From Streptomyces sp. NBC_01262 (GTDB lineage: Bacteria > Actinomycetota > Actinomycetes > Streptomycetales > Streptomycetaceae), in contig NZ_CP108462.1 of assembly GCF_036226365.1 (NCBI RefSeq), positions 1,860,001 to 1,924,000 on the forward strand: a DNA stretch of 64,000 bases, written 5' to 3'. This document shows, piece by piece, positions 46,502 to 55,202 of the stretch. The notes under the pieces were generated by a model that saw only the letters and a list, made by a program, of their open reading frames with translations, ran no database searches and was not told where the DNA came from. A program made the position numbers and the translations under genes. Every line of letters begins with the position of its first letter. The stretch's first letter is position 1.

Positions 46502-46993
46502 AGCGTCTACGGCGCCATGTGGGCCGCCGCCCTGATCGCCGCCGCCTTCACCGCGCCGCATGCGCATGCCGCCCTCGACTCCGCCCTCGACCACATCCCC
46601 CCGAGCAGCCGCCTCGCCCGCACCCTCCGCCACACCGCCGCCCTCCACGACTCGGGCGTCGGCTGGTCGGACGCCCTCGACGAGCTCGACAAGGACCTCG
46701 GCCGCCTCCACTGGATCCACACCGTCCCCAACGCCGCCCTCATCGCCGCCGGCCTTCTCTACGGCGACGGAGACTTCACCGCCACCATCACCCTCACCGT
46801 GCGCGGCGGCCTCGACACCGATTCCAGCGGCGCCACAGCCGGCTCGGTCGCGGGCGTCCTGTGCGGCGCCGCCGCGATCCCGCCACAGTGGACGCAGCCG
46901 CTGGACAACCGGGTGCGCAGCGCGGTTTTCGGCTTCGACGGGGTACGGATCAGCGAACTGGCCGCCAGGACCCTGCGGCTGGCACTGGCCTGA
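46502..46993 (+). pseudogene. C-terminal half of an ADP-ribosylglycohydrolase, 5' end lost
   Basis: The frame reads SVYGAMWAAALIAAAFTAPH, then LHWIHTVPNAALIAAGLLYG and TVRGGLDTDSSGATAGSVAG, the C-terminal metal-binding signature (GGxDTDSxGAxxG) of ADP-ribosylglycohydrolases, and ends RISELAARTLRLALA. The family is about 350 aa; only about 163 residues of recognisable sequence remain and the first metal site is missing. The break lies about 140 bp after the right end of the IS3-family element, so the element or an associated deletion probably removed the 5' half. The intact enzyme would remove ADP-ribose from proteins. Confidence 0.8.
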
Positions 46994-47065
46994 GCGTTTC
47001 GGCGGCGTGAAGATCATCGGATCGGTCTGCCGAACCGTACGGCTCATCTCGTAGGCTCACTGGCT

Positions 47066-48040
47066 GTGCGATACATCATCATCGGCGCCGGAGCGGTCGG
47101 CGGTTCCATCGGCGGACGGCTCCACGAGAGCGGTCATGAAGTCGTTCTCGTCGCGCGCAGGGCGCATTACGAGGCGATACGCGACCGGGGGCTGACGCTG
47201 CGCACCCCGCAGGATGTCCTGAAGCTGCCCGTGCCGGTCGTGGACGGGCCGGAGGGCCTCGCCCTGCGCGAGGACGACGTGCTGGTCCTGGCGGTGAAGA
47301 CGCAGGACACGACGGCGGCCCTGGATGACTGGGCGCCGGTCGCCGCGCATCTGCCGCTCGTGTGTGCGCAGAACGGCGTCGAGAGCGAGCGCATCGCGCT
47401 GCGCAGGTTCGCCCGCGTCTACGGCATGTGCGTGTGGCTGCCCGCCTCGTACCTGGAACCCGGCGAGATCATCGCGCCCGGCGCCCCGCTCACCGGCATG
47501 CTGCATGTCGGCCGCGCGCAGGGCGGCACGGATGACACCGCGCTGCGCATCGCCGCCGGGCTGGAGAAGTCGCACTTCCTCGCTCCGGTCGTGCCCGACG
47601 TGATGCGCTGGAAGTACGCCAAGCTCCTCTCCAACCTCGGGAACGCCATCCACGCCCTGTGCGGCCCGCCCGCCGACGAGGCCCTGCGCAGGCGTACGTA
47701 CGACGAGGGCGCCGCCGTGCTGAACGCGGCCGGCATCGCACACACGAGTGAGGCCGAGCAGGCAGAACTGCGGGGCGAACAGGTCGAGGTCCGGCCGGTG
47801 GAGGGCAGCGCGCTGCTCGGCGGGTCGTCGTGGCAGAGCCTGGCCCGGGGGACGGGGTCGATCGAGGCGGACTACCTCAACGGGGAGATCGTGCTGCTGG
47901 GCAGGCAGTACGGGGTGCCGACGCCGGTCAACGAGACGTTGCAGCGGCTGGCGAACACGGCGGCGCGCGAGCGCAGGTCACCCGGCAGCATGACGGTCGC
48001 CGAAGTGACGGCGGCCGTCGAGGCGCTCGACATAGGTTGA
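47066..48040 (+). CDS. ketopantoate reductase (PanE/ApbA) family protein
   Basis: A 324-aa NADPH-dependent oxidoreductase. The N-terminal Rossmann motif is YIIIGAGAVGGSIGGRLHES, followed by ARRAHYEAIR and LVLAVKTQDTTAALDDW. The C-terminal helical domain has MRWKYAKLLSNLGNAIHALC with the family Lys and Asn. The start is a GTG right before the Rossmann strand. The family reduces 2-dehydropantoate to pantoate, but many actinomycete paralogues have other substrates, so the exact reaction is open. It is followed within 6 nt by the NUDIX gene, so the two form an operon. Confidence 0.87.
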   Translation: MRYIIIGAGAVGGSIGGRLHESGHEVVLVARRAHYEAIRDRGLTLRTPQDVLKLPVPVVDGPEGLALREDDVLVLAVKTQDTTAALDDWAPVAAHLPLVCAQNGVESERIALRRFARVYGMCVWLPASYLEPGEIIAPGAPLTGMLHVGRAQGGTDDTALRIAAGLEKSHFLAPVVPDVMRWKYAKLLSNLGNAIHALCGPPADEALRRRTYDEGAAVLNAAGIAHTSEAEQAELRGEQVEVRPVEGSALLGGSSWQSLARGTGSIEADYLNGEIVLLGRQYGVPTPVNETLQRLANTAARERRSPGSMTVAEVTAAVEALDIG

Positions 48041-48045
48041 GGCAT

Positions 48046-48549
48046 GTGACAGAGACAGAGACATACAGCGAATACATCGCAAGTCTGCCCAGGGTGCTCT
48101 CCGGCGCCGCCGTGCTGTTCCGTGACGCCGGGGGCCGTGTTCTCATCGCGGAGACGACCTACCGCGAGGACGGCAAGTGGACGCTGCCGGGCGGCACCGT
48201 CGAGTCGGACTCCGGGGAATCGCCGCGTCAGGGGGCCCGGCGCGAGACGCTGGAGGAGATCGGGCTGGACGTGGAGCCGGGACGGCTCCTCGCGGTGGAC
48301 TGGGTGCGCGGGCCGGGCAGGCCCCCGTTGGCGGCGTATCTGTACGACGGCGGGGTGCTGGACGAGGCGCGGCAGGCCGCGATCGTGCTCCAGGCGGAGG
48401 AGCTGTCGCAGTGGCGGATGGTCACCCCGGCGGAAGCGGAGGGCTACGTGTCCGACAGCCTGTACCGCCGCATCCGCGCCGCACTGACCGCACTGGAACA
48501 CGGCACGCGCACGGCCGAGTTGGAGGACGGCTACCCCGTCGGCTCCTAG
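48046..48549 (+). CDS. NUDIX hydrolase
   Basis: A 167-aa protein starting at GTG 48046. The Nudix box reads ESPRQGARRETLEEIGL (E-x7-RE-x2-EE-x-G), preceded by KWTLPGGTVESDSG, where two extra residues sit between the usual Gly and Glu. Such enzymes hydrolyse nucleoside diphosphates linked to another moiety (ADP-ribose, dinucleotides, damaged NTPs). The substrate is not evident. It lies 5 nt behind the ketopantoate reductase-like gene and 34 nt before the gamma-glutamyltransferase gene, giving a probable three-gene operon. Confidence 0.88.
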   Translation: MTETETYSEYIASLPRVLSGAAVLFRDAGGRVLIAETTYREDGKWTLPGGTVESDSGESPRQGARRETLEEIGLDVEPGRLLAVDWVRGPGRPPLAAYLYDGGVLDEARQAAIVLQAEELSQWRMVTPAEAEGYVSDSLYRRIRAALTALEHGTRTAELEDGYPVGS

Positions 48550-48583
48550 CACTCACAGCGCTCACAGCTTGTAGCCTCGGGCC

Positions 48584-50350
48584 ATGTTCACGACGCGCCC
48601 GACCCTGCAGGGCACCTTCGGTATGGTCTCGTCCACGCACTGGCTGGCCTCGCAGTGTGCGATGGCCGTGCTGGAGGGCGGCGGCAACGCGTACGACGCG
48701 GCCGTCGCGGCCGGATTCGTGCTGCAGGTCGTGGAGCCGCATCTCAACGGGCCCGCCGGTGAGGTCCCGATCATCCTCGCCCCGGCCGGAGGCGGCGTAC
48801 GGGTGCTGTGCGGGCAGGGCCCGGCACCGCGCGGGGCGAGCGTGGAGCACTACCGGTCGCTCGGCCTGGACCTGGTGCCGGGGACGGGGCCGCTGGCGGC
48901 GGCGGTGCCGGGGGCGTTCGACGCGTGGATGGTGCTGCTGCGGGACTACGGGACGAAGTCCCTGGCGGAGGTGCTGGCGTACGCCATCGGATACGCCGAG
49001 CACGGGCATCCGGCGGTGGAGGCGATCGGGGCGACGATCGGGGCGGTGCGCGAGCTGTTCGAGACGGAGTGGACCACCTCGGCCGCCGTGTACCTGCCCG
49101 CGCCCCGGCCCGGGGAGCTGTTCAGGAACCCGGCGCTGGCGGCGACCTGGCGCCGGCTGCTGAGGGAGACGTCCGCCGGGGACCGGGAGGCGCAGATCGA
49201 GGCGGCCCGCCGCGTCTGGCGCGAGGGCTTCATCGGCGAGGCGATCGCGGCCTTCGCCGCCCGCCCCGCGATGGACACCTCCGGTGAGCGGCACGCCGCC
49301 ACGCTCACCGGAGATGATCTGACCACCTACGCCGCACACTACGAGCCACCGCTTGCGTACGACTGGGACGGCTGGACCGTCTGCAAGGCGGGGCCGTGGA
49401 GCCAGGGCCCGGTCCTCCTCCAGCAACTGGCCCTGCTGCCCGGCGACCTGGCCCGCTCGGACCACGGGACACCGGACTACGTCCACACCCTCATCGAGGG
49501 CGCGAAGCTCGCCATGGCCGACCGCGAGGCCTGGTACGGCGACGCCCACGACGACCTCGTGGCGGTCGCGGAGCTGCTCTCACCCGCGTACAACGCGGAG
49601 CGCCGCGCCCTCGTGGACGCCGGCAAGGCCTCGTACGAGCTGCGGCCGGGCAGCCCCGGGGGACGGGCGCCGAGGCTGCCGCGCTACGGCCTCGGGGACG
49701 CGGGCAGCCCGGTCGGCGAGCCGACCGTGGCCTCCAGCGGGCTGACCCGGGGCGACACCTGCCACCTGGATGTGGTGGACCGCTGGGGCAACATGGTCGC
49801 CGCCACGCCCAGCGGGGGCTGGCTCCAGTCCAGCCCGGTCATCCCCGGCCTCGGCTTCCCCCTCGGCACCCGCCTGCAGATGACCTGGCTCGAACCCGGC
49901 CTGCCCAACTCCCTCACCCCCGGCCGCCGTCCGCGCACCACGCTCACCCCGTCCCTCGCCCTGCGCGACGGCGTCCCCGTCCTCGCCTTCGGCACGCCCG
50001 GCGGCGACCAGCAGGACCAGTGGTCCCTGCACTTCTTCCTCGCCGCCGCGCTGCGCTCCCCCGTACGCGGCGGACTCGACCTCCAGGGCGCGATCGATGC
50101 CCCGAACTGGCACAACGACAGCTTCCCCGGCTCCTTCCACCCCCGCACGATGCGGCCGGGCAGCGTCACCGTCGAGTCCCGGATCGGCGAGGCCGTCATC
50201 GGCGAACTGCGGCGCCGCGGTCATGACGTCACCGTCGGCCACCCCTGGTCAGAGGGGCGGATGTGCGCGGTCGCCCGCGACCCGGAGACCGGCGTGCTTT
50301 CGGCTGCCGCCAACCCGCGCGGGATGCAGGGGTACGCCGTAGGTCGCTAG
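48584..50350 (+). CDS. gamma-glutamyltransferase family protein
   Basis: A 588-aa Ntn hydrolase. The large-subunit start has HWLASQCAMAVLEGGGNAYD and AAVAAGFVLQVVEPHLNGPA; the autoprocessing site is SSGLTRGDTCHLDVVDRWGN with the nucleophile Thr at about residue 392, the new N-terminus of the small subunit. GTPGGDQQDQWSLHFFLAAA and the C-terminal NPRGMQGYAVGR are typical. No signal peptide is visible, so it looks cytoplasmic, unlike classical secreted GGT; related proteins act as oxamate amidohydrolases or cephalosporin acylases, so the substrate is uncertain. Two stacked hairpins follow it. Confidence 0.9.
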   Translation: MFTTRPTLQGTFGMVSSTHWLASQCAMAVLEGGGNAYDAAVAAGFVLQVVEPHLNGPAGEVPIILAPAGGGVRVLCGQGPAPRGASVEHYRSLGLDLVPGTGPLAAAVPGAFDAWMVLLRDYGTKSLAEVLAYAIGYAEHGHPAVEAIGATIGAVRELFETEWTTSAAVYLPAPRPGELFRNPALAATWRRLLRETSAGDREAQIEAARRVWREGFIGEAIAAFAARPAMDTSGERHAATLTGDDLTTYAAHYEPPLAYDWDGWTVCKAGPWSQGPVLLQQLALLPGDLARSDHGTPDYVHTLIEGAKLAMADREAWYGDAHDDLVAVAELLSPAYNAERRALVDAGKASYELRPGSPGGRAPRLPRYGLGDAGSPVGEPTVASSGLTRGDTCHLDVVDRWGNMVAATPSGGWLQSSPVIPGLGFPLGTRLQMTWLEPGLPNSLTPGRRPRTTLTPSLALRDGVPVLAFGTPGGDQQDQWSLHFFLAAALRSPVRGGLDLQGAIDAPNWHNDSFPGSFHPRTMRPGSVTVESRIGEAVIGELRRRGHDVTVGHPWSEGRMCAVARDPETGVLSAAANPRGMQGYAVGR

Positions 50351-50369
50351 GGCCTGTCCTGCCGCGATC

Positions 50370-50394
50370 CCGCGGGGCGGCGCCGGCCCCGCGG
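50370..50394. terminator. first hairpin after the gamma-glutamyltransferase gene
   Basis: Nine-base arms CCGCGGGGC and GCCCCGCGG enclose a 7-nt loop, 19 nt after the stop. It is preceded by AGGGCCTGTCC, a phrase also present in the hairpin at 56924-56963. Confidence 0.7.
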
Positions 50395-50433
50395 CGTGGG
50401 GCGGGACAGTCCCCTGCGCCGTCCCGCCCCACG
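50395..50433. terminator. second stacked hairpin
   Basis: Thirteen-base arms CGTGGGGCGGGAC and GTCCCGCCCCACG enclose a 13-nt loop, directly next to the first hairpin. Together they insulate the TIR/SPFH operon from upstream transcription. Confidence 0.7.
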
Positions 50434-51000
50434 CCGTCCCTGTGCCCCCTGCCCCCGCCGGCCCCCTCGGGCATCACCCTCCTGCTTCCCCCGGGGGCGG
50501 AACACCACCCCCGTTGCCCGTTGCCTCTCCTTTCGGCAACGGGCAACGCGTCGTTTTCGCCGTACTGCCGCCTTTCCCCGTCGGCACACTTGTCGGAGGA
50601 TCCCCGTCATTCGGCGCGGGTGACGAAGGAGAAAAGGAGCACGAGCAGTACAGCGGTGGACATCGCTCCGGAATCGCACAGATGGCCGAAGAGAATCCCC
50701 GTGACCAAGTTCTGAAGGAGGGTGGAAGCCGTAACCATGAGTAACTTGCGGAAGATCCTTTTTCGAAATGACGGTCTGGGTTCCGCTTTTCCCGCCCGGC
50801 AATTGATCGACATCGCCCATCTCCCCGCTTCACCTGTGTCTTCGACTGCGCTCAACCGCTCATCTTCTGTACGGTGTTGGCCTCCGTTCGGTACGGGATC
50901 CAGCGTTCCCGTCGCCATGCGAACCGCGGCAGGGGTTTCCCGTAGCCGCCATTCACTGGCGCCGGGAAACCGGGGGTACCCCGAGGTTGAGAGGTCGATG
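50434..51000. other. 567-bp leader region of the TIR/SPFH operon
   Basis: This contains the heptamer-based inverted repeat at 50512-50548. It also holds several short frames on the plus strand ahead of the regulator: one of 31 codons beginning GTG near 50620 (VTKEKRSTSSTAVDIAPESH), and one ending NPRDQVLKEGGSRNHE whose stop at 50742-50744 overlaps an ATG (50737) in frame with the regulator. Whether any is translated is unclear. The operon promoter should lie here. Confidence 0.45.
50512..50548. promoter_or_regulatory. inverted repeat built from tandem heptamers
   Basis: The left arm is CGTTGCC twice (50512-50525), the right arm GGCAACG twice (50535-50548), with 9 nt between. Four copies of one heptamer in perfect dyad symmetry suggest either a cooperative operator for the HTH protein encoded 450 bp on or a further terminator. 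Confidence 0.5.
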
Positions 51001-52305
51001 ATGTTCGGGGAAGAGCTTCGGCGACGACGAGTCGCCGCCGGATATTCACTCGCGGATCTGGCCGGAATGGTGCACTACTCGAAGGGGCATCTCAGCAAGA
51101 TCGAGACCGGCTCGAAACCCGCGACACCGGATCTGGCCCGAAGGTGCGACACGGCTCTGGGCGCGAAAGGCGCACTGGCCGGATTAGCCCCCGGCCGGCC
51201 GTCGTCCGAAGCTCGAATAGAAGATGAATTCGAGCATGATGGCGAGGTTTGGTCGATGACTCTATTGCCCGACGGGACGAGCGCGTTCCAGCCCATGGAC
51301 CGCCGCGAGGCGATGGCGGTGGGGGCCGTTTCCCTGATGTCGCTCGGCAGCCGGCCCCGGAACATGTCGGCGGCCGTACACCGGGACAGCACGTTGCCCG
51401 CTTACCGGGCACTGTTCGACCACACCCGGCGGATGGGGCAGAGCCTCAGCCCCAGTGTCGTACTGCCCACCGTGATCACGCAGACCCACGCACTGTGCGC
51501 TCTGGCCGGTCAGGCCCGCGAACCGGTCCGCAGCGAGGTGCTGCGGCTGGCGGCGCGCTACGCCGAGTTCGCGGGATGGATGGCCCAGGAATCCGGCAAC
51601 GACAAGGCCGCCCTGTGGTGGACCGGCAAGGCGGTGGACATCGCGGACGCGGGCGGTGACAGCCATCTCGCCGCCTACGCCCTGGTCCGCAGAGCGCTGG
51701 TCGCGCTGTACCGGGAGGACGCGGCCCAGACGATCGAACTGGCCCGCAAGGCACAGCAGAGCAGCCACACCCCACCGCGCATCCTCGGCCTGGCCGCCCA
51801 GCGCGAAGCCCAGGGACACGCCCTGGCCAGCGACTACGACAGCTGCCGCCGTGCACTGGACCGCGCCGCCGAACTCCTTGCCCGCGCCGCCTCCGACAGC
51901 CTGTCCGACGGCCCGCCCGGCTCTGCCGTGAGCCCGGTGCTGGGAACCGGGACCGTCTCCGACCCGGTCGCCATCGTCACCGGCTGGTGCCTGCACGAGC
52001 TGGGCCGCTCGGCGGAGGCGATCGACATCCTCGACCGGGAGATCGCCCGGATCCCGCAGGACGCCGTCCGCTCCCGTACCCGCTTCGGCATGCGACGGGC
52101 GCTCGCCCATGCCGCGGCCGGTCATATCGACCAGGCCTGCGCACTGACCGAACTGCTGCTGGCCGACGCCGACGCGCTCGACTCGGCCACCATCGCCGCC
52201 GATCTGCGGCGCATCGCCCGCACGCTGGCCCGCTGGCACAACAGCCCGCAGGTGCAGCAGCTGTACCCGAAGCTCACCGCATCCCTGCAAACACCCGCAC
52301 TCTGA
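51001..52305 (+). CDS. HTH (XRE-like) regulator with TPR-like C-terminus
   Basis: A 434-aa protein. Residues 1-60 are a lambda-repressor-type helix-turn-helix (FGEELRRRRVAAGYSLADLA, MVHYSKGHLSKIETGSKPAT). The rest is alpha-helical and resembles tetratricopeptide repeats (AALWWTGKAVDIADAGGDSH; LAAYALVRRALVALYREDAA; ACALTELLLADADALDSATI). I used the ATG at 51001 with GAGAGG 6 nt upstream; ATG 50998 is equivalent and an in-frame extension to 50722 lacks domain support. Streptomyces has many such regulators. Only 13 nt separate its stop from the TIR gene, so it is the first gene, and probably the regulator or sensor, of the TIR/SPFH operon. Confidence 0.85.
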   Translation: MFGEELRRRRVAAGYSLADLAGMVHYSKGHLSKIETGSKPATPDLARRCDTALGAKGALAGLAPGRPSSEARIEDEFEHDGEVWSMTLLPDGTSAFQPMDRREAMAVGAVSLMSLGSRPRNMSAAVHRDSTLPAYRALFDHTRRMGQSLSPSVVLPTVITQTHALCALAGQAREPVRSEVLRLAARYAEFAGWMAQESGNDKAALWWTGKAVDIADAGGDSHLAAYALVRRALVALYREDAAQTIELARKAQQSSHTPPRILGLAAQREAQGHALASDYDSCRRALDRAAELLARAASDSLSDGPPGSAVSPVLGTGTVSDPVAIVTGWCLHELGRSAEAIDILDREIARIPQDAVRSRTRFGMRRALAHAAAGHIDQACALTELLLADADALDSATIAADLRRIARTLARWHNSPQVQQLYPKLTASLQTPAL

Positions 52306-52318
52306 CAGGTAGCCGCGC

Positions 52319-52960
52319 ATGCCCCGTGTGTTCATCAATTACCGCACCGTGGACGCGGTCGACACCGCCGTCCTCATCGACCGGGAACTCTGCCGAAGAT
52401 TCGGCCCTGACACGATCTTCCTGGCCGGGAGGTCCATCCCGGCCGGGGAGAAATTCGAGCCACTCATCCTCCAGGCCGTCCGCCGGTGTGCCGTGCTGGT
52501 TGTCCTCATCGGCGCCCGGTGGCTGGAGGCGCCCGGCGTCAACGGCGGACGGGCGATCGACGATCCCGAGGACTGGGTGCACCGCGAGATCGTCGAGGCC
52601 ATGCGCAACGGGGTCACGGTCATGCCCGTCCTCCTGAACCGTGCCCGCATCGCCCCGGACGCTCTGCCCGCCGCCATCGCCGATCTGGCGAGTTACCAGC
52701 AACTGACGTACAGCCATCGCACCGCTGACGACGACCTCGCCAGGCTGGCCAAGGAGCTGTCCAGGGCCGTTCCCGGCCTCCGGAGGGCGGACAGGACCGG
52801 CAAGGCATCACCGAGGGCAACCGCCGGCCCCGGCCCCGAGGCGCCGCCGGGCTCCCCGGTCTACCGCGGGAACAACTTCCTGGGCGCGACGACGGTGGAG
52901 ATCGCCGTCGCCGGTGACATGTACCTCGGCGACGACGAGCCGGGGGACGACGATGACTGA
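52319..52960 (+). CDS. TIR-domain protein, predicted NAD-cleaving effector
   Basis: A 213-aa protein. The TIR domain (about 1-145) opens with PRVFINYRTVDAVDTAVLID, has FLAGRSIPAGEKFEPLILQA (BB-loop region) and VLVVLIGARWLE, and carries DPEDWVHREIVEAMRNGVTV, in which Glu90 matches the catalytic Glu of the SARM1 WVHKE motif. A basic Pro/Gly linker leads to a C-terminal motif YRGNNFLGATTVEIAVAGDM followed by an acidic end. The same motif type occurs near the N-terminus of the next protein. It overlaps that gene by 8 nt (ATGACTGA). TIR domains of this kind hydrolyse NAD+ or make signal nucleotides in immune systems; activity here is predicted from the retained Glu. Confidence 0.88.
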   Translation: MPRVFINYRTVDAVDTAVLIDRELCRRFGPDTIFLAGRSIPAGEKFEPLILQAVRRCAVLVVLIGARWLEAPGVNGGRAIDDPEDWVHREIVEAMRNGVTVMPVLLNRARIAPDALPAAIADLASYQQLTYSHRTADDDLARLAKELSRAVPGLRRADRTGKASPRATAGPGPEAPPGSPVYRGNNFLGATTVEIAVAGDMYLGDDEPGDDDD

Positions 52961-55202
52961 CACCGACCGGGAGGGCGAGGACGACAGAGCCCGGGAGACC
53001 GCCGAGGAGTCCTCCGGGGGCCGGGAAGCCAAGGCCGACAGGGGTGAGAAGGCGGAGAACGCGGGCAGGCCGGAGCCGGGCGGCGATCCGGACGAGGATC
53101 CGGACAGCCGGCTGAAGGACGGCGGGAGCTCGGCCCGGGACCTGGGCGATCTGCTGGACTCGCTCACCCAGGCGCGGTCCCCGCTCCTGCGGTCCGGCTC
53201 GGTGTCGATGAGCGGCAACTTCTTCTTCAGCGAGACGAAGATCCGCGACGCGGTCGGCGGTGACAAGTACACCAGCGCCCAGGCCACGGCCTTCTCGGGC
53301 CGGATCGACAGCGGCCGGGTGCCGGACCGGGTGCTGGACGAGATCAGGGCCACGTTCGTGCCGCCGGACTGCCACGAACCGCTGGTGCGGCTGGTGGAGA
53401 CGCGGCACGTCGTTCTGCTGCGTGCCGCGTCGGGATGGGGCAGCACGACCAATGCGCTGCGCTCGCTGGACCGGCTCTGCCCGGGTGAGGTCTGGAAGCT
53501 GAACCCGGAGGTGCGGCTCGGCTCCTTGGCGGTGGAGCACCTTCAGGAGGACAGCGGCTATCTCGCCGAGTCCCTGGAGCCCGAACAGGTGGCCCGGCTG
53601 CGGCCCTTCCATCTGGAGCAGCTGGAGGACGCCCTGGCCGAGCGCCGCTGCAAGCTGCTGGTCACCGTGGACCCGGACAGCCCGGTGCCGGAGGACGCGC
53701 TCGGAGAATGGCTCTTCGACGCGACCCCCGGGCTGGACGTCCAGCAGCTTGTGCTGCGCCATGCCGCCCGGCACCTCGGGGTCGCCCCGGAGGCGGAGGA
53801 GACGGCGTTCCTCCAGGAAGAAGAGGTCCGCGAACTGGTCGAGGAGGCCGCTTCCGACGGTCTCCCCGTACGGCGACTGGCCGATCTCGCGGCCCTGCTC
53901 AGCCTGGTCGGCCGCGGCAAGGCGGAAGTGGCCGACGTACGGAGCCGGTTCTCGGCTGAGAGCGACGACCTCTTCCGTGACTGGTTCGGCCGCCAGCAGG
54001 CCACCGAGCAGCGGGCACTGGTCATCGCGCTCGCCGTGCTCAACGAGATGCCCGAGCACGTCATCGGCCGGGCCGCCGGACTGCTCGCCGACCGCATACG
54101 GGCCGTCGAGTCCCCCGGTGAGCCGCAGCCTCCGGACCTGTTCGGGGAATCCCGCCGGACGCGGCTGCAGACGGCGGGCGCCTGTTCGTACGGTTCCGTG
54201 GAGGCCGGGCCGTACGGTCCCAGCCGGGTGCAGTCCCTTCGGTTCCTCGACGACCGCTACCCGGAGCGGACGCTGCGGCACGTGTGGCACGAGTACACCG
54301 GCTTTCGCCCTCTGGTCGTCGGCTGGCTCAAGGAGCTGGCCGACGACCCGGACCGCAGGGTCCGTCTGCGGGCGGGCACGGCCATCGGGCTGATCGCCCT
54401 GTCCGCGTTCGAGCAGATCCGCCGGGAGTTCCTGATCGTGTGGGCCGGTGACGCGGACATCCGGCGGCGTGAGGTGGCTCTCGGCGCGCTGCAGCTGCCC
54501 ATCCGCGACCCGCGACTGGCGCCGTTGATCAGCCGGATGGTCGCCGACTGGAGCCGGCCGGATCACCCGTGGCCCATCCGGTGGACCGCCACCCGTGCGC
54601 TCGGCGCGAGTGTCGGCCGGGCCATGCCGGCCCGGGCGCTGCGCCTGCTGCGCGGACTCGCGGCCGACGCGTCGGGCTCGGGCATCATCGCGGTCAGCGA
54701 CAGTGTGGCCGAGCTTTTCGTGGACCCGGAGAAGGATCTCACCGGACTGGTGCTGGACCAACTGCTCGGCTGGACCGACCCGGAGGCGGAGGACGGCTCG
54801 GCCCGGCTGCGCAAGGCCGGTGTCCAGACGTTTCTGTGGCTGTGCTCCGGCATCAGGATCGAGGCGCCCGAGGGACAGGGCGTCTGGCCCGGGGTCCTGT
54901 GGCTCGCCTCGCAGGACGACCAGCACCTGGAACGGGTCTCCACGCTTCTCCGGCGCGCTCTTGACGCCCCGCATCTCTTCCGCCGCGGATACGACCTTCT
55001 TCTGGTGTGGGTCCGGGCCGCCAGGCGCGATCCGCTGCTGCGCAAGCCGCTGGGACTGCTGCTGTCCTCGCTCGTCGCGGCCGGTACCGACGCGGGAACG
55101 CTCCGCCGCTATCTCGCCGATTGGCGCGCCGAGGACGAGAGCCTCGCCGAGACGATCTGCGTTCTCCTCGTATTCGCCGACGGAAAGGCAGACACCACGT
55201 GA
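52953..55202 (+). CDS. large NLR/STAND-like protein with degenerate P-loop and helical C-terminus
   Basis: A 749-aa soluble protein. Residues 1-80 are acidic and disordered. At about 88-108 is the motif SGNFFFSETKIRDAVGGDKY, paralleling the TIR protein's C-terminus. A nucleotide-binding-like domain follows with VVLLRAASGWGSTTNALRSL, where the Walker A Lys is Ser, and RCKLLVTVDPDSPVP in the Walker B place. Its C-terminal ~330 residues form an alpha-solenoid of HEAT-like repeats (RRVRLRAGTAIGLIALSAFE; IRRREVALGALQLPIRDPRL; WPIRWTATRALGASVGRAMP). The layout is that of an NLR-like sensor without a conventional ATPase. It overlaps the TIR gene upstream and the SPFH gene downstream. I recognise no named family. 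Confidence 0.75.
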   Translation: MTDTDREGEDDRARETAEESSGGREAKADRGEKAENAGRPEPGGDPDEDPDSRLKDGGSSARDLGDLLDSLTQARSPLLRSGSVSMSGNFFFSETKIRDAVGGDKYTSAQATAFSGRIDSGRVPDRVLDEIRATFVPPDCHEPLVRLVETRHVVLLRAASGWGSTTNALRSLDRLCPGEVWKLNPEVRLGSLAVEHLQEDSGYLAESLEPEQVARLRPFHLEQLEDALAERRCKLLVTVDPDSPVPEDALGEWLFDATPGLDVQQLVLRHAARHLGVAPEAEETAFLQEEEVRELVEEAASDGLPVRRLADLAALLSLVGRGKAEVADVRSRFSAESDDLFRDWFGRQQATEQRALVIALAVLNEMPEHVIGRAAGLLADRIRAVESPGEPQPPDLFGESRRTRLQTAGACSYGSVEAGPYGPSRVQSLRFLDDRYPERTLRHVWHEYTGFRPLVVGWLKELADDPDRRVRLRAGTAIGLIALSAFEQIRREFLIVWAGDADIRRREVALGALQLPIRDPRLAPLISRMVADWSRPDHPWPIRWTATRALGASVGRAMPARALRLLRGLAADASGSGIIAVSDSVAELFVDPEKDLTGLVLDQLLGWTDPEAEDGSARLRKAGVQTFLWLCSGIRIEAPEGQGVWPGVLWLASQDDQHLERVSTLLRRALDAPHLFRRGYDLLLVWVRAARRDPLLRKPLGLLLSSLVAAGTDAGTLRRYLADWRAEDESLAETICVLLVFADGKADTT

